From positions 1-10,918 of the forward strand of contig CAAFQM010000207.1 of assembly GCA_900765105.1 (NCBI GenBank): 10,918 bases of DNA, written 5' to 3'. Below the pieces are notes generated by a model. It worked only from the letters and a program-made list of their open reading frames with translations. It searched no databases and had not been told where the DNA came from. The DNA is from an uncultured Faecalibacterium sp. (GTDB lineage Bacteria; Bacillota; Clostridia; Oscillospirales; Ruminococcaceae). A program made the translations under genes and the position numbers. Positions 6,488-10,918 of the stretch are shown here, one piece after another (within the stretch, counting starts at the first letter, position 1; the number at the start of each line of letters is the position of its first letter).

Positions 6488-7588
6488 ATGGCAAGAAGAA
6501 CAGACGGAGGCATCCGCTTCCGCCCGGTGGGCGGTGCAAAGCGCAGCCTGCAGGCACCGGCCTACAGCCCGGCGGGCACCGGCTGCCCGGCCTATGAGCA
6601 GGCGGTGGAAAACCTTTACAAGGGGCAGAACGAGGAAAGTTTCTGGACCCTGATGAGCGCACTGAACTATGCGCTGGAAATGGAGACCCATGTTCTGGTA
6701 CCGCTGCAGACGGCGCTGACCGTTCATAACATTCCGGCACCGTGGACGGAGCACCCGGTGCCTGCCGGAAAGGCACAGGGGCTGAAGCTGTGGACCCTGC
6801 GCAACGACAAAGGCCGCACATGGCTGCCGCTGTTCACTTCCAGCGCCGCCGCCTGCGCCGACCGCAGCACCTCGGCCCGGCCCATGGCGGATTATACCCT
6901 GCAGGATGCCATGGAGCTGGCGCTGGCCACCGAAGGCATCGACGGCGTGGTGCTGGACCCGTGGAGCCACTCGGCCACGCTGGACGGCGCGTTGCTCAAC
7001 GGTCTGCTGCACGCAGAGCATAACTCGGACGAGCCGGGGGATGACGAGCTGGAAGCCGGCCGGGAAGCTGCCAGAGAAGAGGACTGGGCAAACGCAGCAG
7101 AGCACTATGACAATGCAGCCGGAAAGGGCAATCTCCGCGGGCTGACGCTGCTGGCGGACTGCATTTATAAGGGCCGGGGCACCCGGCAGAACCGCACCGA
7201 AGCTGTCAGAATGTGGAAGCTCGCCGCAAAGGAGGGCGACATTCTGGCAATGCTTGCACTGGGAGATGACAGAGCCTTGCATGACAACAACGGACAGGCA
7301 CTGATCTGGTACCGCAGTGCACGGAAAACAGCCGCCGGAACGCCGGATATCGACCATACTCCGCTGGTGTGCCTGCGGATGGCGCAGTACGAGACCCGCT
7401 ACACCTCCCGCAAAAAGGCGCTGGCATTGGCAGCGGAAGCTCAGCAGGGCTTTGCTGTGCTGGCGCGGGAGCACGAGCCGGACGCACAGCAGTGGCTGGC
7501 TGAAGCCGAACAGCTCATCCGGGAGCTGACGGCTCCGCAGCCCGCGCAGCCGGCAGCCTATGACATGGAATCTTTACAATTGGACTAA
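6488..7588 (+). CDS. SseB-domain protein with C-terminal Sel1-like repeats
   Basis: A 366-residue soluble protein. Residues about 50-175 resemble the SseB N-terminal domain (a helix with FWTLMSALNYALEMETHVLVPLQ, later WLPLFTSSAAA, then GVVLDPWS). Residues about 190-325 form Sel1-type alpha-alpha repeats, for example WANAAEHYDNAAGKGNLRGLTLLADCIYKGRG and AVRMWKLAAKEGDILAMLALG. Sel1 repeats usually bind other proteins; SseB domains in Firmicutes have no settled function. I choose the ATG at 6488 because GGTGAG (6478-6483) precedes it and because the promoter places the transcript start near 6459, which leaves the ATG at 6458 without a leader. There is no signal peptide or membrane segment. The dnaK-like gene follows 89 bases later on the same strand, so an accessory role for that chaperone is plausible but is only inference. 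Confidence 0.8.
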   Translation: MARRTDGGIRFRPVGGAKRSLQAPAYSPAGTGCPAYEQAVENLYKGQNEESFWTLMSALNYALEMETHVLVPLQTALTVHNIPAPWTEHPVPAGKAQGLKLWTLRNDKGRTWLPLFTSSAAACADRSTSARPMADYTLQDAMELALATEGIDGVVLDPWSHSATLDGALLNGLLHAEHNSDEPGDDELEAGREAAREEDWANAAEHYDNAAGKGNLRGLTLLADCIYKGRGTRQNRTEAVRMWKLAAKEGDILAMLALGDDRALHDNNGQALIWYRSARKTAAGTPDIDHTPLVCLRMAQYETRYTSRKKALALAAEAQQGFAVLAREHEPDAQQWLAEAEQLIRELTAPQPAQPAAYDMESLQLD

Positions 7589-7663
7589 AAAAGCGTCATA
7601 CAGATACGATACAATAACTGGGAAAATGAATTTCAGCCTGACGCGGTTGCGGGCAGGGCAGTT

Positions 7664-7670
7664 GGAGAGG
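7664..7670 (+). promoter_or_regulatory. Ribosome-binding site of the dnaK-like gene
   Basis: GGAGAGG lies 7 bases before the ATG at 7678. In the 89-base gap after the SseB/Sel1 gene I see only a TACAAT (7610-7615) without a convincing -35 box. I see no CIRCE repeat (TTAGCACTC-N9-GAGTGCTAA) and no CtsR box. Read-through from the upstream promoter is the simplest model. Confidence 0.7.
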
Positions 7671-7677
7671 AAACAGT

Positions 7678-9498
7678 ATGAGTAAAGTGATCGGCATCGA
7701 TCTGGGCACTACCAATTCCTGTGTGGCAGTGGTGGAAGGCGGCAAGCCTGTGGTCATTACCAATGCGGAGGGCGAGCGCACCACCCCCAGCGTGGTGGCA
7801 TTTACAAAGGACGGCGAACGACTGGTGGGCGGCGCGGCCAAGCGCCAGATCGCCACGAACTCCGGCCGTACTGTCTCCAGTATCAAGCGCCACATGGGCA
7901 GCGACTACCGGGTGCATATCGATGGCAAGGATCTGACTCCGCAGGAGATCAGCGCCATGATCCTTTCCAAGATCCGCCGGGACGCCGAGAGCTATCTGGG
8001 CGAGCCGGTGACCGAGGCCGTCATCACGGTGCCCGCCTACTTTGACGACAGCCAGCGCAAGGCCACGCAGGACGCCGGACGCATTGCAGGCCTGAATGTG
8101 CTGCGTATCATCAACGAGCCGACAGCCGCCGCTGTGGCTTACGGTCTGGACAACGAAGCACCGCAGAAGATCCTCGTCTACGATCTGGGCGGCGGCACCT
8201 TTGATGTGTCCATCATTGAGATCGAGGACGGCACCTTTACCGTGCTGGCCACCGGCGGCGACACCCATCTGGGCGGCGATGATTTCGATCAGCGCATCGT
8301 GGAGTACGCGGTGGCTGAGTTCAAGAAGTCCGACCGCATCGACCTGACACGCGACCCCGCCGCCATGGGACGGCTGAAGGAGGAAGCCGAAAAGGCCAAG
8401 AAGGAGCTTTCCAGTGCGCCGTCTGCCCAGCTGAACCTGCCTTTCATCGCGGTGGGCAAGGACGGCCCGCACCATCTGGATATTTCGCTCTCCCGCCCGC
8501 AGTTTGAAATGATGACCGGCGACCTGCTGGCCCGCACCGTCACCCCGGTGCAGAACGCCCTGCGGGATGCTGGCATCTCGGCCGGCCAGCTGGGCAAGGT
8601 GCTGCTGGTGGGCGGCAGCACCCGGATGCCTGCCGTGGAGCGTCAGGTGAAAGAGCTGCTGGGCTGTGAACCCAGCCATACCCTGAACCCGGACGAATGC
8701 GTGGCCATGGGCGCTGCAGTGCAGGGCGGTCTGCTGCAGGGCGGCGGCAAGCTGGCCGGTGCCACCGGCGCCGCTGCGCAGGGCCTTGTGCTGATGGATG
8801 TGACCCCGCTGACCCTCTCCATTGAGACACTGGGCGGCGTGGCAACCCCTCTGATCACCCGCAACAGCATGATCCCCACCCGCAAGAGCCAGATTTTTAC
8901 CACGGCACGTCCCATGCAGACCAGCGTGGAGATCAACGTGCTGCAGGGCGAACGGCATTTTGCACGGGACAACAAGAGTCTGGGCAAGTTCAAACTCACC
9001 GGCATCCGGGCAAGCTTTTCCTCTAAACCCCAGATCGAAGTGACTTTTGACATCGACGTCAACGGCGTGGTGAAGGTCTCCGCAAAAGACCTCGGCACCG
9101 GACGGGAACAGAACATCACCATCACCGGCAGCACGAACCTTTCGGAAAACGAGATCCAGCGCGCCATGGCGGACGCTGCCGCCTACGAGGCCGAGGACAG
9201 CCGCCGCAAGGAGCGGCTCGACCTGCACAATCAGGCCGAAATGCTGGCCTACAAGGTGGACGAAGCCCTCTCCAAGTGCAAAAAGGAGCTGGACAAGGAC
9301 GAGAAAAACCGCATCAAGGGCGACCTTGCCAACCTCCGCCGCTGCCTGCGGAAGGACAAGCCCGAAAAGATGAACGAGACCGAGGAAGCGGCTCTCCGTC
9401 AGGCCAAGAGCCAGCTGGAAGAAAGCGCTAACCACCTGATGGTGCTTTATACCAGTGAGCAGGGGAGCGACGGCACGGAAAACGGCGGCAACCTGTAA
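7678..9498 (+). CDS. dnaK: Hsp70 family chaperone (DnaK), probably a divergent paralogue
   Basis: A complete 606-residue Hsp70. The ATPase domain has the phosphate-1 motif IGIDLGTTNS (5-14), the catalytic Lys70, the phosphate-2 motif DLGGGTFDVSI (169-179) and the adenosine motif LVGGSTRMPAV (310-320). It lacks the 20-odd residue insertion of Gram-negative DnaK, so it is Gram-positive in type. The substrate domain (about 376-485) and helical lid (about 488-590) are present. Three departures stand out. About ten extra residues, Gly/Ala-rich, lie at about 354-368 just before the linker, which reads GLVLMDV (369-375) instead of the usual DVLLLDV. The normal PAPRG segment of the beta domain is replaced by RASFSSK (444-450). 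The C-terminal tail is short and ends GGNL. No hrcA, grpE or dnaJ is adjacent; the partner gene is the SseB/Sel1 protein. The Hsp70 assignment is certain; paralogue status is inferred. Confidence 0.93.
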   Translation: MSKVIGIDLGTTNSCVAVVEGGKPVVITNAEGERTTPSVVAFTKDGERLVGGAAKRQIATNSGRTVSSIKRHMGSDYRVHIDGKDLTPQEISAMILSKIRRDAESYLGEPVTEAVITVPAYFDDSQRKATQDAGRIAGLNVLRIINEPTAAAVAYGLDNEAPQKILVYDLGGGTFDVSIIEIEDGTFTVLATGGDTHLGGDDFDQRIVEYAVAEFKKSDRIDLTRDPAAMGRLKEEAEKAKKELSSAPSAQLNLPFIAVGKDGPHHLDISLSRPQFEMMTGDLLARTVTPVQNALRDAGISAGQLGKVLLVGGSTRMPAVERQVKELLGCEPSHTLNPDECVAMGAAVQGGLLQGGGKLAGATGAAAQGLVLMDVTPLTLSIETLGGVATPLITRNSMIPTRKSQIFTTARPMQTSVEINVLQGERHFARDNKSLGKFKLTGIRASFSSKPQIEVTFDIDVNGVVKVSAKDLGTGREQNITITGSTNLSENEIQRAMADAAAYEAEDSRRKERLDLHNQAEMLAYKVDEALSKCKKELDKDEKNRIKGDLANLRRCLRKDKPEKMNETEEAALRQAKSQLEESANHLMVLYTSEQGSDGTENGGNL

Positions 9499-9508
9499 GC
9501 GATAAAAC

Positions 9509-9546
9509 AAAAAGCTCTGCCATGTTTTGCACGGCAGAGCTTTTTT
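9509..9546. terminator. Bidirectional intrinsic terminator between dnaK and the amino-acid ATPase gene
   Basis: GCTCTGCC (9514-9521) pairs with GGCAGAGC (9533-9540). The stem is extended by A9509-9513 with T9541-9545, and the loop has 11 bases. T-runs occur on both strands, so it can serve the plus-strand dnaK gene and the minus-strand transporter gene (stop at 9561). Confidence 0.88.
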
Positions 9547-9560
9547 ATGTGGAAAAATAA

Positions 9561-10325
9561 TTACAGCATCTTGGACAGGAAGGCCTTCAGGCGCGGGTGC
9601 TTGGGGTTGGAGAACAGCTCCTGCGGCGGCTCGTCCTCCTGAATCCGTCCGTCATCGATGAAAATGACGCGGTTGGACACCTCGCGTGCAAAGCCCATTT
9701 CGTGGGTGACCACCAGCATGGTGATGCCGGTGTGGGCCAGCTCTTTCATCAGCTCCAGCACTTCGCCCACCATCTCGGGGTCAAGGGCGCTGGTCGGCTC
9801 GTCGAAGAGGATGACATCCGGGTCCATGGCCAGCGCACGGGCAATGGCAATGCGCTGCTGTTGACCGCCGGACAGGCTCTTGGGGTAGACGTTGGCCTTG
9901 TCGGCCAGACCTACGCGGGCCAGAAGTTCATCGGCCTTGGCGGAGATGGCTTCCTTGTCCTTGAGCTTCAGCAGACTGGGTGCCAGCTCCAAATTCTTCT
10001 TCACCGTCAGGTGGGGGAAGAGGTTGAAGTGCTGGAACACCATGCCCATCTTCTGGCGCACAGCGTCGATATGCGCCTCGTCCACCTCAGTGCCCTCGAA
10101 CTTCACGGAGCCGCTGGTGGGGATCTCCAGCCGGTTCAGGCAGCGCAGGAAGGTGGACTTGCCGCAGCCGGAGGGGCCAATCAGGCAGACCACGTCGCCG
10201 CGGTAGATGTCGATATCAATACCCTTCAGAACGTCCAAGGTGGGGGTGGGCTGTTTTGCGCCCTTTTTCTTTTCGCCGCCGTAGGTCTTGGTCAGGCCCC
10301 GGACTTCCAGGATCTTATCGGTCAC
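9561..10325 (-). CDS. glnQ: Polar amino-acid ABC importer, ATP-binding subunit (GlnQ-like)
   Basis: This is the ATPase that powers uptake of a polar amino acid together with the permease encoded directly upstream. All motifs are intact (numbering from the GTG start): Walker A GPSGCGKST (50-58), Q-loop Gln98 in VFQHFNLFPH, signature LSGGQ (151-155), Walker B VILFDE (171-176) and switch His208. I choose GTG 10325-10323 (254 residues) because the GGAGG in AGAGGAGG lies about 10 bases upstream; an in-frame ATG at 10355 would put that site inside the gene. The chosen start overlaps the permease stop (10315) by 11 bases, so translation is probably coupled. An extra stretch, GGEKKKGAKQPTPT (about 16-29), is inserted in the first beta region. 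Which amino acid is carried is not determined here; the substrate-binding protein is outside the window. Confidence 0.93.
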   Translation of the reverse strand: MTDKILEVRGLTKTYGGEKKKGAKQPTPTLDVLKGIDIDIYRGDVVCLIGPSGCGKSTFLRCLNRLEIPTSGSVKFEGTEVDEAHIDAVRQKMGMVFQHFNLFPHLTVKKNLELAPSLLKLKDKEAISAKADELLARVGLADKANVYPKSLSGGQQQRIAIARALAMDPDVILFDEPTSALDPEMVGEVLELMKELAHTGITMLVVTHEMGFAREVSNRVIFIDDGRIQEDEPPQELFSNPKHPRLKAFLSKML

Positions 10326-10918
10326 TTTGTGCCAGCCTCCTCTCAAATTTTGCAAGCAGCCAGGTAAAGATCATCACCAGCACCAGATAGATCAGTGCCA
10401 CGCCAAACAGGGGGAACATGGCCTCGTAGGTGCGGTTCATGATGCCCTGGGCCGCATACAGCAGCTCCTTGCCGCCGATGACGGTGATAAGGGAGGTATC
10501 CTTCAGCAGCATGATGAACTCGTTGCCCAGGGCAGGCAGCACCGCCCGGATGGCCTGGGGGATGATGATGACCACCATGGTAGTGATGTAGTTCAGGCCC
10601 AGGCTGCGGCCGGCCTCCATCTGGCCCGGGTCCACAGCCATCAGGCCGCCCCGGATGATCTCGGAGACGTAAGCGCCGGAGTTGATGCCCAGCGCCAGCG
10701 CACCGACCATCGTGAAGTTGCGGCTGTTGTTGAAGATGACCATGCTCATGATCAGCAGCTGCACCATCATGGGGGTGCCCCGGATCACGGTGGTGTACAC
10801 CTGGCACACGGCGTTAAAGACCCCCAGCACCGGGTTGCGGCGGGCGGGGGGCTGCTGGGCGGGGGGCACACCCCCCCCCCCCACCACCCCGCCCCCCCGG
10901 GAGCCCCTAGCCAGAGGA
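10315..10918 (-). CDS. Polar amino-acid ABC importer, permease subunit (5' end missing or corrupted)
   Basis: The reliable part runs from about 10840 down to the stop at 10315-10317 (roughly 175 residues). It contains the HisM/GlnP-type permease core: VYTTVIRGTPMMVQL, then ALALGINSGAYVSEIIRGG, and the ATPase-docking EAA loop EAGRSLGLNYITTMVVIIIPQ followed by ALGNEFIMLLKDTSL. There are several hydrophobic segments and a C-terminal helix ending in a charged tail. Upstream of about 10840 the frame stays open to the window end but turns into Gly/Pro-rich sequence made by runs of C and G, which does not look like the expected first membrane helix. The start codon is therefore unknown. It is first of the visible two-gene operon, overlapping the ATPase gene by 11 bases. 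Confidence 0.85.
   Translation of the reverse strand, partial: PLARGSRGGGVVGGGGVPPAQQPPARRNPVLGVFNAVCQVYTTVIRGTPMMVQLLIMSMVIFNNSRNFTMVGALALGINSGAYVSEIIRGGLMAVDPGQMEAGRSLGLNYITTMVVIIIPQAIRAVLPALGNEFIMLLKDTSLITVIGGKELLYAAQGIMNRTYEAMFPLFGVALIYLVLVMIFTWLLAKFERRLAQSDR
10842..10918. other. C/G homopolymer-rich window end, probably sequence or assembly artefact
   Basis: There is an 11-base direct repeat GGGCGGGGGGC (10842-10852 and 10857-10867), a run of 12 C (10871-10882) and a run of 7 C (10892-10898). Nothing similar occurs elsewhere in the window, and the segment falls where the N-terminal helix of a conserved permease should be encoded. It looks like degraded read ends at a contig terminus. 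Confidence 0.6.

Noticed and set aside
6446..7474. Minus-strand open frame opposite the SseB/Sel1 gene
   Set aside because: Antisense to a gene with a good promoter and recognisable repeats; Cys/Arg/Gln-rich translation without a domain.
7589..7677. Heat-shock operator (CIRCE or CtsR box) before the dnaK-like gene
   Set aside because: I searched by eye for TTAGCACTC-N9-GAGTGCTAA and GGTCAAA-type repeats and found neither.
7633..9510. Long minus-strand open frame (625 codons) opposite dnaK
   Set aside because: A long frame antisense to dnaK is a well-known by-product of its codon pattern; here it also has His/Gly/Leu-rich composition and crosses the terminator region.

Overview
The window looks like the chromosome of a Gram-positive, moderately GC-rich gut anaerobe of the Clostridia. 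Oscillospiraceae, and a Faecalibacterium-like genome in particular, is my best guess. The reasons are the short Gram-positive-type DnaK (no extra loop near residue 80), Shine-Dalgarno sites built on AGGAGG, a clostridial-type large serine recombinase, and the overall gene style. This is an inference from recognition, not from a search.

Layout. (1) Positions 1-1304 are an accessory scar. It holds the C-terminal part of a large serine recombinase (zinc ribbon plus coiled coil), two hairpins, the N-terminal SAM-like piece of a tyrosine recombinase, and, in another frame directly after it, the last part of an unidentified membrane protein. Both fragments break at about the same place (around 1125-1140), which suggests an element end or a deletion junction. 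(2) At 1396-2706 there is an intact M18 zinc aminopeptidase, ending in a strong bidirectional terminator that it shares with the convergent operon. (3) From 6307 down to 2796 on the minus strand lie two half-size ABC exporters whose genes overlap by 4 bases (ATGA). Their ATPase motifs are complementary: one subunit keeps the catalytic Glu and His but has a weak signature, while the other has a perfect LSGGQ but Asp and Gln at the catalytic places. That is the pattern of a heterodimeric exporter with one working ATP site. A palindrome overlaps the predicted transcription start. (4) Divergently, from 6488, come an SseB-domain/Sel1-repeat protein and then an Hsp70 (DnaK) that appears to be a divergent paralogue: it has a lengthened linker region, an altered beta-domain loop and a short tail, with no CIRCE element and no grpE, dnaJ or hrcA nearby. 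(5) At 10918-9561 on the minus strand are a polar amino-acid ABC permease (5' incomplete) and its ATPase, overlapping by 11 bases.

The last 80 or so bases are runs of C and G that look like poor sequence at a contig end rather than biology. Outside the scar the window is mostly ordinary chromosome. The most unusual parts are the DnaK/SseB-Sel1 pair and the recombinase junction. I did not find a clearly new defence or mobile system.
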